Below, one piece after another: positions 15,723 through 23,449 of a stretch of 64,000 nucleotides of DNA. A program made the translations under genes and the position numbers. This DNA is from Roseburia_D yibonii (GTDB lineage: Bacteria; Bacillota; Clostridia; Lachnospirales; Lachnospiraceae): assembly GCF_014297335.1 (NCBI RefSeq), contig NZ_JACOQH010000002.1, positions 248,001 to 312,000 of the forward strand, given 5' to 3'. The stretch's first letter is position 1. The number at the start of each line of letters is the position of its first letter. The notes below the pieces were generated by a model. The model did no database searches, was not told the DNA's origin, and saw only the letters and a list, made by a program, of their open reading frames with translations.

Positions 15723-15751
15723 TCGACTTATTAGGAATTTTATGGCATACT
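15723..15751 (+). promoter_or_regulatory. Possible ldh promoter
   Basis: TCGACT (15723-15728), 17-base spacer and CATACT (15746-15751), each 4 of 6 matches to consensus. It sits directly before the nested palindrome at 15753-15791, which would then cover the transcription start. Confidence 0.4.
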
Positions 15752-15752
15752 G

Positions 15753-15791
15753 TCAGTGAAAGAAACAAAGGCCTTTGATAATTTTCACTGA
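15753..15791. repeat. Nested palindrome upstream of lactate dehydrogenase
   Basis: Outer 9-bp arms TCAGTGAAA (15753-15761) and TTTCACTGA (15783-15791) enclose a perfect 12-bp palindrome CAAAGGCCTTTG (15766-15777), almost symmetrically (gaps of 4 and 5 bases). It is probably an operator of the ldh gene. It does not match the Rex consensus. Confidence 0.65.
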
Positions 15792-15837
15792 AACTGGAAA
15801 CGATAAATAAGAAGTAGGAAAGGAAGGTAAATAGGAT

Positions 15838-16782
15838 ATGGTAAATATGAGAAAGATTGCAGTGATTGGCTGTGGATTTGTCGGTTCAAGCTGCGCATTT
15901 ACATTGATGCAGAGTAATCTTTTTTCGGAAATGGTACTGATAGATGTAGACAAAGACCGGGCAGAGGGTGAAGCGATGGATATGAGCCATGGTTTGCCGT
16001 TTGAGACACCTATGAAGATCTATGCAGGTGAATATGAGGATATTGCGGACTGCGCAATCGTTATCATCACAGCAGGTGCAAATCAGAAACCGGATGAGAC
16101 CCGTTTAGATCTTGTAGCCAAGAACGTCGGCATCTACAAACATATTATCCCGGAACTGGTGCGTGTTGGCTGCGAAGGCATTTTGCTCATCGTATCCAAT
16201 CCGGTGGACATTCTCACCTATACCGCTTTAAAATTATCCGGTTTTCCGGAAAACCGTGTCATTGGCTCCGGAACCGTACTGGATACCGCACGTTTAAAAT
16301 ATCTGCTGGGTGAGCATTTAAAGATCGATAACCGTGGTGTCCACGCATTTATCATCGGAGAACACGGAGACAGCGAGCTTGCCGCATTCAGCAGCGCAAA
16401 TGTATCCGGGATCAACTTAAATAAGTTTTGTGAGATGCGCGGATATTATAATCACGAAGAATCCATGCAGCGTATTTATGAAGATGTGCGTGACAGCGCA
16501 TATAAGATCATCGAAAAGAAGCACGCAACCTATTATGGAGTAGCCATGGCGGTGCGAAGAATCTGTGAATCCATTGTACGGAATGAACATTCCATTCTTC
16601 CGATATCAAGCCTGACACACGGTGAATACGGACTTGAGGATGTTTGCCTGAGTCTTCCTGCCATTGTGAGCGCCAATGGGGTAGAAAAGATCGTGCCGAT
16701 CTCGTTAAATGATGACGAATTGAAAAAGTTAAAAGATTCAGCGGCTGCGTTAAAGAAAGTCCTGGATGATGTTTTAGCTTAG
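15838..16782 (+). CDS. ldh: L-lactate dehydrogenase
   Basis: The 314-residue protein has the NAD-binding GCGFVGSSCA and the substrate loop with Gln83 and Arg89 (GANQKPDETRLDLV; Gln marks lactate rather than malate dehydrogenase). The active-site His176 is in GEHGDSE, and the family's SNPVDILTY is present. It reduces pyruvate to L-lactate with NADH, recycling NAD+ in fermentation. The upstream region carries a nested palindrome that may control it. A strong terminator follows, shared with convergent luxS. Confidence 0.95.
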   Translation: MVNMRKIAVIGCGFVGSSCAFTLMQSNLFSEMVLIDVDKDRAEGEAMDMSHGLPFETPMKIYAGEYEDIADCAIVIITAGANQKPDETRLDLVAKNVGIYKHIIPELVRVGCEGILLIVSNPVDILTYTALKLSGFPENRVIGSGTVLDTARLKYLLGEHLKIDNRGVHAFIIGEHGDSELAAFSSANVSGINLNKFCEMRGYYNHEESMQRIYEDVRDSAYKIIEKKHATYYGVAMAVRRICESIVRNEHSILPISSLTHGEYGLEDVCLSLPAIVSANGVEKIVPISLNDDELKKLKDSAAALKKVLDDVLA

Positions 16783-16805
16783 TCCGGTGCAAATCGGAAA
16801 AAGAA

Positions 16806-16861
16806 AAACATCTTCTGTTCAATCCCGTGATGGGAAAAGGAGCAGAAGATGTTTCTTTTTT
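16806..16861 (+). terminator. Terminator between ldh and luxS
   Basis: 12-bp stem AAACATCTTCTG (16806-16817) / CAGAAGATGTTT (16843-16854) followed by CTTTTTT. Its tail overlaps the luxS stop codon. Confidence 0.87.
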
Positions 16862-17339
16862 ATTCCGGATAGATCAGATGCGCAGTGTCGATCGTATAAA
16901 GTGTCTGATCCAGATAACGTTTGGCGATATAATTTGCCATTCCGAGATTCATATCCAGATAATTTCCGCAGTCGCGTGGACTGGCACCCGGTACTTCACC
17001 TTTAAAATCGCGGATAAACTCAAACATTTCCGTCACGAGTTTTACAATATCTTTCGATTCATAATCACCGGCAAGAAGCAGATAAAAACCGGTACGGCAT
17101 CCCATTGGCCCAAAGTATACGGTTTTGTCCTTAAATTCTGCGTGATTGCGTAAAAAAGTAGCTCCGAGATGTTCAATCGTATGAACCTCCGCAGTATTCA
17201 TGACCGGTTCATCATTCGGTGCGGTCATACGAAGATCGAACGTGGTGATGACTTCCTGTCCGATATGATCTTTGCGGGAAACATATATCCCCGGCTCTAA
17301 TTTGATATGATCAATCGTGAAACTTGCTATTTTTTCCAT
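16860..17339 (-). CDS. luxS: S-ribosylhomocysteine lyase LuxS
   Basis: The 159-residue protein has the metal ligands His53 and His57 (HTIEH) and Cys124 (RDCGNY), plus the catalytic Cys81 in GPMGCRTG. LuxS converts S-ribosylhomocysteine to homocysteine and the precursor of autoinducer-2, so it serves methyl-cycle detoxification and possibly signalling. It has its own strong promoter within the end of the recombinase gene. Confidence 0.97.
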   Translation of the reverse strand: MEKIASFTIDHIKLEPGIYVSRKDHIGQEVITTFDLRMTAPNDEPVMNTAEVHTIEHLGATFLRNHAEFKDKTVYFGPMGCRTGFYLLLAGDYESKDIVKLVTEMFEFIRDFKGEVPGASPRDCGNYLDMNLGMANYIAKRYLDQTLYTIDTAHLIYPE

Positions 17340-17388
17340 AATATAAAAGTCCTCCAGTTTCTTTTTTTATCTTTGTCCAATTTTATTT

Positions 17389-17417
17389 ATTGTATCGGGA
17401 ACATTACACATTGTCAA
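17389..17417 (-). promoter_or_regulatory. luxS promoter
   Basis: On the minus strand TTGACA (17412-17417), 17-base spacer and TACAAT (17389-17394). The -35 box and much of the spacer overlap the last codons of the upstream recombinase gene. Confidence 0.82.
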
Positions 17418-18492
17418 TATCGTTTTTTTCGGGAGCAGATTTCCGAACGGAAACCGCATTCGCAGCCCGGCGCTTATGTTCATCCTCGATCGCCGCATAG
17501 TAATCGATCGTGGTATTTACATTTTCATGTCCAAGTACATCTGCAACCAGACGAATATCTCCGGTTTCGCGGTAGAGGGCAGTGCCATAGGTGCTGCGCA
17601 GCTTGTGCGGTGTGATCTTTTTCGATGGCACCGCCATCTTTGCGTATTTTTTTACCAGATTTTCAATGGCATCCACACTGATCCTCTTATTTTGCAGCGA
17701 ATAGAAGAGGGCGTGCTCCTGGTCTTTTTCCGGGATGACACGGGCACGTTCTCCATCAATATAATTTTTCAGGACATCACAGACTTCAGCGCCAAAATAT
17801 AAAACGTCCTGACCGCCGCCTTTTCGGACGATCGTCATGGAATTATCCGTAAAATTAATATCATTGATATCAAGCCCCGCGCATTCCGAAACGCGGATCC
17901 CGGTTCCAAGCATCAAAGTCAGAATGGCCAGATCACGCTGCATTGTGCGTTTGCAATAATTACGCTGGCGTTCACTCATTTGTTCATTTCCGTGTTCGAT
18001 CGCGTCTAACAGAGCCGCAATTTCCTCAGAATTCATCCGAATGATGTTCTTATCCTTTTTGATCCGCGGCAGTTTCACCAGCGCCATGGGATTATTTTCA
18101 ATATATCCATGCTCAAAATGATACTGAAACATACCACGCAGTGGAGACATTTTCCGGGCGATCGCCTTTTTCCCGTTTTCGTGTTTTTCGCCTTTATCAT
18201 TCAGTTCCAGATAACGTTGATATTCAACAATGTCCTCGGAAGTAAGTCGTTCGATGTCCTCTAAATGAAAATCTTTTACCGCAACATCCTTAAAACGTGG
18301 ATTCATTTCCTTAATATAACGGAAAAACGTAAGCAGATCATATGCATAGGAAATCAATGTGCTGGTTTGCGAAGAAACTTCCTTATCATAGAGATAATCC
18401 GTTGCGAAGCCCGGAAGCTCCGAAATCAGTTCCCGGAGTTTTAATGTTTGTTGTTTCTTTTTATCCTTATAATATTGGGAATCCCTGCCCAT
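17404..18492 (-). CDS. Tyrosine site-specific recombinase (Xer/integrase type)
   Basis: The 362-residue protein has a SAM-like core-binding domain (about 20-135) and the catalytic domain with Arg200 (GTGIRVSE), Lys224 (VRKGGG), His296 and Arg299 (TPHKLRSTYG), His322 (LGHENV) and nucleophile Tyr331 (TTIDYY). Size and motif spacing are close to Xer recombinases but slightly long (XerC/D about 300). No phage or transposon genes are near, so it could be a chromosomal Xer-type enzyme or a domesticated integrase. AAAGGAGG precedes the start. An 11-bp inverted repeat lies 36-71 bases upstream. Confidence 0.88.
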   Translation of the reverse strand: MGRDSQYYKDKKKQQTLKLRELISELPGFATDYLYDKEVSSQTSTLISYAYDLLTFFRYIKEMNPRFKDVAVKDFHLEDIERLTSEDIVEYQRYLELNDKGEKHENGKKAIARKMSPLRGMFQYHFEHGYIENNPMALVKLPRIKKDKNIIRMNSEEIAALLDAIEHGNEQMSERQRNYCKRTMQRDLAILTLMLGTGIRVSECAGLDINDINFTDNSMTIVRKGGGQDVLYFGAEVCDVLKNYIDGERARVIPEKDQEHALFYSLQNKRISVDAIENLVKKYAKMAVPSKKITPHKLRSTYGTALYRETGDIRLVADVLGHENVNTTIDYYAAIEDEHKRRAANAVSVRKSAPEKNDIDNV

Positions 18493-18527
18493 AGCCGGAA
18501 ATCCTCCTTTCCTGATACTATCTGTGC

Positions 18528-18563
18528 TATCTATCGGAAAAACTGATATTTATCCGATAGATA
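18528..18563. repeat. 11-bp inverted repeat upstream of the recombinase gene
   Basis: TATCTATCGGA (18528-18538) and TCCGATAGATA (18553-18563) are perfect inverted copies with a 14-base spacer. The geometry resembles the core of a tyrosine-recombinase site (two arms around a short crossover region) or a repressor operator. Which one cannot be decided from one genome. Confidence 0.65.
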
Positions 18564-18579
18564 CACATAACCGAATAAC

Positions 18580-18653
18580 AGCCTGTGCTGCTACATTTGA
18601 CCGTACAGTTTACGTTTTTTTACCGGATCTGGCAGCATCCACAGGCTTTTTTC
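18580..18653 (+). terminator. Orphan plus-strand terminator-like hairpin
   Basis: AGCCTGTG (18580-18587) pairs with CACAGGCT (18640-18647) and CTGC with GCAG inside, followed by TTTTTT. The T-run makes it a terminator for plus-strand transcription, yet both flanking genes are on the minus strand. It may end an unannotated small RNA or block antisense transcription. Confidence 0.5.
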
Positions 18654-18661
18654 TAATTGAT

Positions 18662-19054
18662 TTAAATGGCTGCCGCGATCACTTCATCAAAAAACTGATT
18701 TAAAAATTCTTCGTACAGCGATTGATAGGTATCATCAAAAATCTTTGTGATTTCTGATTTGGTGCCGCCGTTTTCCTCGAAAATAGCAAATGCCTCTTCG
18801 TAAATTGCAGGATTCTTTTCATAAAACAGTTCCGTCAACGTATCCTGGAATGTAAAAAGCGCCGTTTTGGAAAGATTTTCACGAAAATCATCCCTGGAGA
18901 TCTGCGCGGCTTTTTCATAATCTTCATGGAAGATTTTACCGTTTTGTTCTTTATAGAAAGTCTCAAAATCACTTTTGACGTCTTCGTATGTCAGTGGTGT
19001 GTAATTCGTATGAAAAAACTTTTCAAAATCTGCTGCTGACTGATATTGTCCCAT
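18662..19054 (-). CDS. Acidic protein of unknown function
   Basis: I do not recognise this 130-residue protein. It is acidic, rich in Phe, Tyr and Glu, has no signal peptide or membrane helix, and is predicted mostly helical (FETFYKEQNGKIFHEDYEKA, EEAFAIFEENGG). The ORF extends upstream, but GGAGG directly before ATG 19054 sets the start at MGQYQSAADFEKFF. A perfect 10-bp hairpin lies just before the ribosome site. It lies between the recombinase and a palindromic element, and so is possibly strain-specific (inference). Confidence 0.7.
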   Translation of the reverse strand: MGQYQSAADFEKFFHTNYTPLTYEDVKSDFETFYKEQNGKIFHEDYEKAAQISRDDFRENLSKTALFTFQDTLTELFYEKNPAIYEEAFAIFEENGGTKSEITKIFDDTYQSLYEEFLNQFFDEVIAAAI

Positions 19055-19068
19055 ATTTCCTCCAAAAT

Positions 19069-19093
19069 AAAGTGTGCGCTTACCGCACACTTT
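19069..19093 (-). repeat. Perfect hairpin in the leader of the acidic-protein gene
   Basis: AAAGTGTGCG (19069-19078) and CGCACACTTT (19084-19093) with a 5-base loop. On the minus strand it is followed by ATTTT and then GGAGG, so it may act as an attenuator or translation-control hairpin, or be one end of a composite repeat. Confidence 0.65.
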
Positions 19094-19127
19094 CGCGCGC
19101 GAGCGGTATGTTCAACATAAACTTCAT

Positions 19128-19161
19128 CTCCGCGAGCTGCGCATCCCCGCGGAGCTTTTTT
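19128..19161 (+). terminator. Plus-strand terminator-like hairpin in the palindromic element
   Basis: CTCCGCG (19128-19134) pairs with CGCGGAG (19148-19154) followed by CTTTTTT. No plus-strand gene is seen upstream, so it may be part of a repeat element rather than a working terminator. Confidence 0.5.
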
Positions 19162-19199
19162 AAATCATAGGAAGGAATTTCCTATGATTTAAAAAAGCT
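19153..19199. repeat. Perfect 21-bp inverted repeat, intergenic
   Basis: The left arm (19153-19173, starting AGCTTTTTTAAATC) and right arm (19179-19199) are perfect inverted copies around a 5-base loop GGAAT. The outer ends of both arms also serve as T-tracts for the hairpins on either side. The tight nesting of three hairpins suggests a mobile palindromic or MITE-like intergenic element. Confidence 0.75.
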
Positions 19200-19225
19200 G
19201 CCACAGAAACGGATCTGTGACAGCT
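19190..19225 (-). terminator. Terminator of the cytidylate-kinase-like gene
   Basis: On the minus strand AGCTGTCACAGA (19214-19225) pairs with TCTGTGGCAGCT (19196-19207) with one wobble, then TTTTTT. It lies 12 bases past the stop of the gene at 19237-19872. Confidence 0.82.
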
Positions 19226-19236
19226 CCTCTTCCCTG

Positions 19237-19872
19237 TTATTTATTTCTCTGTGCCTCTAAAAGATCACGGTAACGGATGATCATATCCACGCATCCGTCA
19301 ATGCCAAGTTCACTGATATCAAGCGTCAGATGGTAGCTTCTGGAATCGCCCCACTTCTTGCTGGTATAATAATTATAATAGCTTGCACGCTGTTTGTCTT
19401 TTTTTGCAAGTGTGTCTTTAGCCTGTTTCTCATTCATGCCAAAACGCTTTTTCATATTCTCGATACGGTAATCCAGATCCGCATGTACAAACGCATTGAT
19501 GCAGTTTGGATTGTCTGACAGTGCGTAATCCGCGCAGCGTCCAACCAATACACACGGTCCCTCTGAAGCAATCTTTTTGATCGCTTCGAACTGTGCCAGG
19601 AATACTTTGTGATTCAGTGGCATATCCAAAAACGGTGCAGATGAATAGCCATTGATCGAATAGGTATCCATAACCAGTGAATACAAAAAGCTGTTTGTTG
19701 GCTTTTCATCATGATTCTCAAATATTTCCTCACAAAAGCCACTCTGTTTTGCAGCTTCTGTTAAAAGTTCCTTATCATAACAGTTGATTCCGAGCTTTTC
19801 TGCCAGTGCAAATCCAACATTTTTTCCGTCACTTCCAAATTCACGTCCGATTGTATATACATAATCACGCAT
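19237..19872 (-). CDS. Cytidylate kinase-like family protein
   Basis: The 211-residue protein begins MRDYVYTIGREFGSDGKNVGFALAEKLG, the P-loop-like start of the cytidylate-kinase-like (AAA_26) family, followed by CYDKELLTEAAKQSG and a phosphoryl-acceptor region (GPCVLVGRCADYAL). In the P-loop, the usual GxGKS lysine/serine is replaced by GSDGKN. It is likely a nucleotide or small-molecule kinase of unknown substrate; the true Cmk is normally elsewhere. It is monocistronic, with its own terminator. Confidence 0.85.
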   Translation of the reverse strand: MRDYVYTIGREFGSDGKNVGFALAEKLGINCYDKELLTEAAKQSGFCEEIFENHDEKPTNSFLYSLVMDTYSINGYSSAPFLDMPLNHKVFLAQFEAIKKIASEGPCVLVGRCADYALSDNPNCINAFVHADLDYRIENMKKRFGMNEKQAKDTLAKKDKQRASYYNYYTSKKWGDSRSYHLTLDISELGIDGCVDMIIRYRDLLEAQRNK

Positions 19873-19966
19873 AAAACCACCCCTTTGTAAGCCTTGTTCT
19901 TTTTTGTATAGGATTATTATAATATATTTTTTTCGGAAAGTACATATGAAATCCTTTATTTTAGTT

Positions 19967-20878
19967 TTATTTTAGATTTCTCAGTAAATTTTCAAAATAT
20001 TCAGGTAGCGGCGCGCTTACTTCCAGATACTCTCCTGTTGTCGGATGGATAAAGCCAAGCGTCATCGCATGCAGCGTCTGTCCCTGTAAACCATGCGCGT
20101 TCTTCTCTCCGCCATAAACAGTATCACCAAGCAGCGGATGCCCGATGCTCGCCATATGTACACGGATCTGATGTGTCCGCCCGGTTTCCAGTTCAAATTC
20201 CATGTAGGTGTGCTTTTTTAAGCGTTCCAAAACCTTATAATGCGTGACGGCAGGTTTTCCGTTCTTTTCATTGATCGCCATTTTTTTTCGATCTGTCGGA
20301 TGTCTGCCGATCGCGCCGGTGATGGTTCCCTCATCATCCTTCACAATCCCGTTTACGATCCCGCGGTAACGGCGGGTAACGGAATGTGCTTTGATCTGTT
20401 CTGCGATCTTTATATGGCTCTCATCATTTTTGCACACGATCAGAGAGCCAGTCGTATCTTTGTCGATCCGGTGTACGATCCCCGGGCGTATTTCTCCGTT
20501 GATTCCGGAAAGACTGTCTTTGCAGTGAAATAAAACCGCATTTACCAGAGTACCGGAATAATGTCCGACCGACGGATGGACCACCATGCCCTTTGGCTTG
20601 TTTACCACAAGGACATCCGCATCCTCGTATAAGATGTCAAGCGGAATGTCCTCCGGCAGTATTTCAACCGATACCGCAGGTGGAATACGCACGGTGACAA
20701 TATCGTCCGGCTGCAGTCTGAAATTGCTCTTTTCGGCATGTTCATTTACCGTAACCTGACCTTCTTTGATCAGTTTCTGAAAAAAGGTCCGGGACTGTGA
20801 CGGATAAATCGTTGCAAGAAATTTATCCAGCCGTTCCCCGTCATACGGTTCCCCGACCTCAAAAGTCTGTAACTCCAT
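19967..20878 (-). CDS. rluD: Ribosomal large-subunit pseudouridine synthase, RluD family
   Basis: The 303-residue protein has an N-terminal S4 domain (about 14-60; ERLDKFLATIYPSQSRTFFQKLIKEG) and the pseudouridine synthase domain with the catalytic Asp in HRIDKDTTGSLIV (HRLDxxTSG type) and the GRTHQIRVHMASIGHPLLGD motif. It isomerises uridines in 23S rRNA. It is the last gene of the yggS-sepF-ylmH-lspA-rluD run; lspA ends 10 bases upstream. Family members have different target bases, so the rluD label is by position (RluD/YlyB). Confidence 0.9.
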   Translation of the reverse strand: MELQTFEVGEPYDGERLDKFLATIYPSQSRTFFQKLIKEGQVTVNEHAEKSNFRLQPDDIVTVRIPPAVSVEILPEDIPLDILYEDADVLVVNKPKGMVVHPSVGHYSGTLVNAVLFHCKDSLSGINGEIRPGIVHRIDKDTTGSLIVCKNDESHIKIAEQIKAHSVTRRYRGIVNGIVKDDEGTITGAIGRHPTDRKKMAINEKNGKPAVTHYKVLERLKKHTYMEFELETGRTHQIRVHMASIGHPLLGDTVYGGEKNAHGLQGQTLHAMTLGFIHPTTGEYLEVSAPLPEYFENLLRNLK

Positions 20879-20888
20879 CGATCCTCTC

Positions 20889-21401
20889 TTATCCTTTCTT
20901 TTTAGAAAAAATCCGTTCCAGATCTGCCTCTTTGTAATAAAACAGAATGAAAACGATCAGGGCGATCGTTGCGGTCGTCACATAGATATCCGCGACATTA
21001 AATATCGGGAAATTGATCAGTGAAAAATAAAAGAAATCCACGACAAAGCCCTGTCGCACACGGTCGATGAAATTCCCTGCCGCGCCGGCAAGAAACAATA
21101 CCGCGATCACGCGCAGCGGCAGATACATTTTTTCTTTTGGGATCCTGATGTATATGACGCATACGAGAAGGAATAAAACGATCGTACTGATGATAAAAAA
21201 GACTCTTGCGCCCTGCATCATCCCAAATGCGGATCCGCGGTTTTCCAGGTATTGCAGTTCAAATACTCCACGGATCAGTGAAATCGCCGGCTGATCCTTC
21301 AAACGCACCACCGCCCAGATCTTGGTGAGCTGATCAAGCAGGATCAGTAAGATCACGCTTATACTTACGCGGATCAGATATTTTGTAGACATTTTTTTCA
21401 T
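20889..21401 (-). CDS. lspA: Lipoprotein signal peptidase (signal peptidase II)
   Basis: The 170-residue protein has four membrane helices, the catalytic aspartates in GNFIDRVRQGFVVDF and VADIYV, and the ENRGSAFG motif. It removes signal peptides from lipoproteins such as the two lipoprotein candidates elsewhere in this window. ATG 21401 was chosen because GGAGGC lies at 21406-21411 on the minus strand; an upstream ATG overlaps that site. Confidence 0.95.
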   Translation of the reverse strand: MKKMSTKYLIRVSISVILLILLDQLTKIWAVVRLKDQPAISLIRGVFELQYLENRGSAFGMMQGARVFFIISTIVLFLLVCVIYIRIPKEKMYLPLRVIAVLFLAGAAGNFIDRVRQGFVVDFFYFSLINFPIFNVADIYVTTATIALIVFILFYYKEADLERIFSKKKG

Positions 21402-21416
21402 AAAAGCCTCCATTTA

Positions 21417-22172
21417 CTATTTGTATTTTCGATATTCGACCTTCATTCTTCCTTTTTTAGTCTCTCCTGAAACAGCATCAAAAATAAATTTGCCATAGGA
21501 ACGGACCGAAAGAATGTCTCCCGGTTTGCAGACATAGGTATTGTGCAGTGTTTCCCTGCCATTGATGCACACTTTCCCGCCGGTGATCATCGAAGACGCC
21601 GCGGAACGCGATAATTTACAGATACATGCAAGAAATGCATCCAGCCGGTTCGATGTGATGATCCCGCTTAAATGTTCAAATTCCGGTTGAATATCAGGGT
21701 TGTCCAAAACATCCGTTTCCGTAACTTTGACAACTGTATGTTTTACCTTTTCCAGCTGCTCTGTCACATAAGGTTTTACGGAATCCGCACAAAAAAGATA
21801 TGCGGTGTTGTTCTTTAGCAGAATATCACCGATCTTCCCCCGCTCAATCCCCAGGTTCATCACCGCGCCTAAGATGTCACGATGTCCCAGCTTATCGGAA
21901 AATTTGGGATATGCCGGTTCTATTTTCAGGCACGAAAAAGGATATTCCCATTCATAATAAAGAGCGTCAGGACAAAAAGCTACCATCTGACGCTCCGCGT
22001 ATTCATATCCGCCAGACATCTGAAACCCAGATGTAAGCATTCCTTCTGTCTGACGGAAAATATTCTGTTCATTTAAACCAAGGAAATCCGAAAACAGAAC
22101 GATTCCCTTGTAATCTGCCTGTCTGGACAGATCCAAAAAACGCTTCTGAAGCAGTTGTTCTTCTTCTGTCAT
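21417..22172 (-). CDS. ylmH: YlmH family RNA-binding S4-domain protein
   Basis: The 251-residue protein has the YlmH layout: an N-terminal region (FLDLSRQADYKGIVLFSDFLGLNEQNIF), a central region (AVMNLGIERGKIGDILL) and a C-terminal S4 domain (NRLDAFLACICKLSRSAASSMITGGKVCINGR). It lies between sepF and lspA. YlmH-type proteins bind RNA and have been linked to ribosome rescue and division clusters. Confidence 0.92.
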   Translation of the reverse strand: MTEEEQLLQKRFLDLSRQADYKGIVLFSDFLGLNEQNIFRQTEGMLTSGFQMSGGYEYAERQMVAFCPDALYYEWEYPFSCLKIEPAYPKFSDKLGHRDILGAVMNLGIERGKIGDILLKNNTAYLFCADSVKPYVTEQLEKVKHTVVKVTETDVLDNPDIQPEFEHLSGIITSNRLDAFLACICKLSRSAASSMITGGKVCINGRETLHNTYVCKPGDILSVRSYGKFIFDAVSGETKKGRMKVEYRKYK

Positions 22173-22177
22173 ATTTC

Positions 22178-22702
22178 TTACCTGTAATCTGTCGTCTGGA
22201 TTCCCGGCAGATCAAAAGAATCCATAATATCCTGGAAATCACCTGAAATATCTACCGTAGACGGTGTGATGATAAAGATATAGTTGGATATTTTCTGCAG
22301 GTTACCGCTGATCGCAAAGCAGGATCCGGAGGTGAAGTCAATGATACGCTGTGCGATCTCCACATCAAGTCCCTCTACATTCAATACAACGGTGCGGTTC
22401 ATAAGAAGTGTCTCGGTGATCTCTCTTGCGTCTTCTACCGAAGTCGGCTTGATCACACAGACTTCCATGCCGGCTGCGGATATCTGCTTTCTGGACGGAC
22501 GCATCGGCGTGATCTTCTGAGAAGTTCTTGCCGGCTTTTCACGCACTTCATTATCCGGCGCAAAATCATCCTCCGACTTGGAAAACAGCTTCTTTCTCGG
22601 CGCTTCGTCCTCTTCCTCGTCATAGTAATCGTCATCATAAAAATCATCCTCGTCATCCGGATTCAGACGCATAACATTTAAAAATTTATCAAACAGTCCC
22701 AT
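22178..22702 (-). CDS. sepF: Cell division protein SepF
   Basis: The 174-residue protein has an N-terminal amphipathic helix (MGLFDKFLNVMRL) for membrane binding, an acidic linker rich in Asp and Tyr, and the SepF/DUF552 domain (TEVMMNRTVVLN-like TLLMNRTVVLNVEGLDVEIAQ, IIDFTSGSCFAISGNLQKIS). SepF polymerises and tethers FtsZ to the membrane. The neighbours yggS and ylmH make the usual dcw-distal division cluster. Confidence 0.95.
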   Translation of the reverse strand: MGLFDKFLNVMRLNPDDEDDFYDDDYYDEEEDEAPRKKLFSKSEDDFAPDNEVREKPARTSQKITPMRPSRKQISAAGMEVCVIKPTSVEDAREITETLLMNRTVVLNVEGLDVEIAQRIIDFTSGSCFAISGNLQKISNYIFIITPSTVDISGDFQDIMDSFDLPGIQTTDYR

Positions 22703-22738
22703 GAATAATCTCCTATCACTTTCAAAAATATTTCACCA

Positions 22739-23437
22739 TCAGTTGGCATTTGCGTAATTTCTTGCACCGAAAATGCCGGTACCGACGCGTACCATGGTCG
22801 CTCCCTCTTCAATCGCAACCATATAATCATTGGTCATTCCCATAGACAGAATTTCCATATGTACATTATCAATGTTTTTGGAATCAATGTCAACAGATAA
22901 TTGTTTCAGTCTGCGAAAATGCACGCGGTTTTCTTCCGGATCTTCCACAAACGGAGCGATCGTCATCAGTCCCTGGATGCGCACATTTTCAAGAGAAGCA
23001 ATCTCCTCTACAAGCCGCAGCGTTTCTTCCGGACGTACTCCGAATTTGGTATCCTCGCCTGCCACATTTACTTCAATGAGGATCGGCACTGTAACCTGAT
23101 GCTTTTTCGCCTGGATATTGATCTCCTCCGCGAGGCGATAAGAATCTACGGAGTGGATAAGGCTTACCTTGCCCACAATATATTTTACCTTGTTGCGCTG
23201 AAGATGACCGATCATATGCCATTTGATGTCAGCCGGAAGCTGATCGTATTTTTCCGTCAGCTCCTGCACTTTGTTTTCGCCAAAGGTACGGATCCCTTCC
23301 GCGTAAATTTCTTCAAGCATGGAGACTGGTTTGGTCTTGCTCACCGCGATCAGTGTTACATCCTCACGGTTTCTGCCTGCCTTTTCGCAGGCGGTCATGA
23401 TGTTTGCTTCTACTTCCTTTAAATTGTCTTTTAACAT
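22739..23437 (-). CDS. yggS: PLP homeostasis protein YggS/YlmE
   Basis: The 232-residue protein has the PLP-binding Lys in LIAVSKTKPVSML, the GENKVQEL segment, WHMIGHLQRNKVKYIV, and the phosphate-binding MGMTNDYMVAIEEGATMVRVGTGIFG. It is the YBL036C/YggS fold-type III protein that buffers pyridoxal phosphate. It begins 13 bases after the HlyD-like gene. Confidence 0.95.
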   Translation of the reverse strand: MLKDNLKEVEANIMTACEKAGRNREDVTLIAVSKTKPVSMLEEIYAEGIRTFGENKVQELTEKYDQLPADIKWHMIGHLQRNKVKYIVGKVSLIHSVDSYRLAEEINIQAKKHQVTVPILIEVNVAGEDTKFGVRPEETLRLVEEIASLENVRIQGLMTIAPFVEDPEENRVHFRRLKQLSVDIDSKNIDNVHMEILSMGMTNDYMVAIEEGATMVRVGTGIFGARNYANAN

Positions 23438-23449
23438 AATCTAACACCT

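Noticed and set aside
15753..15791. Rex operator at ldh
   Set aside because: The palindromes do not contain TTGTTAA-N4-TTAACAA or a close variant.
17404..19872. Prophage or integrative element around the recombinase
   Set aside because: No phage, conjugation or transposase genes, no tRNA and no direct-repeat attachment sites were seen; flanking genes are chromosomal housekeeping genes.
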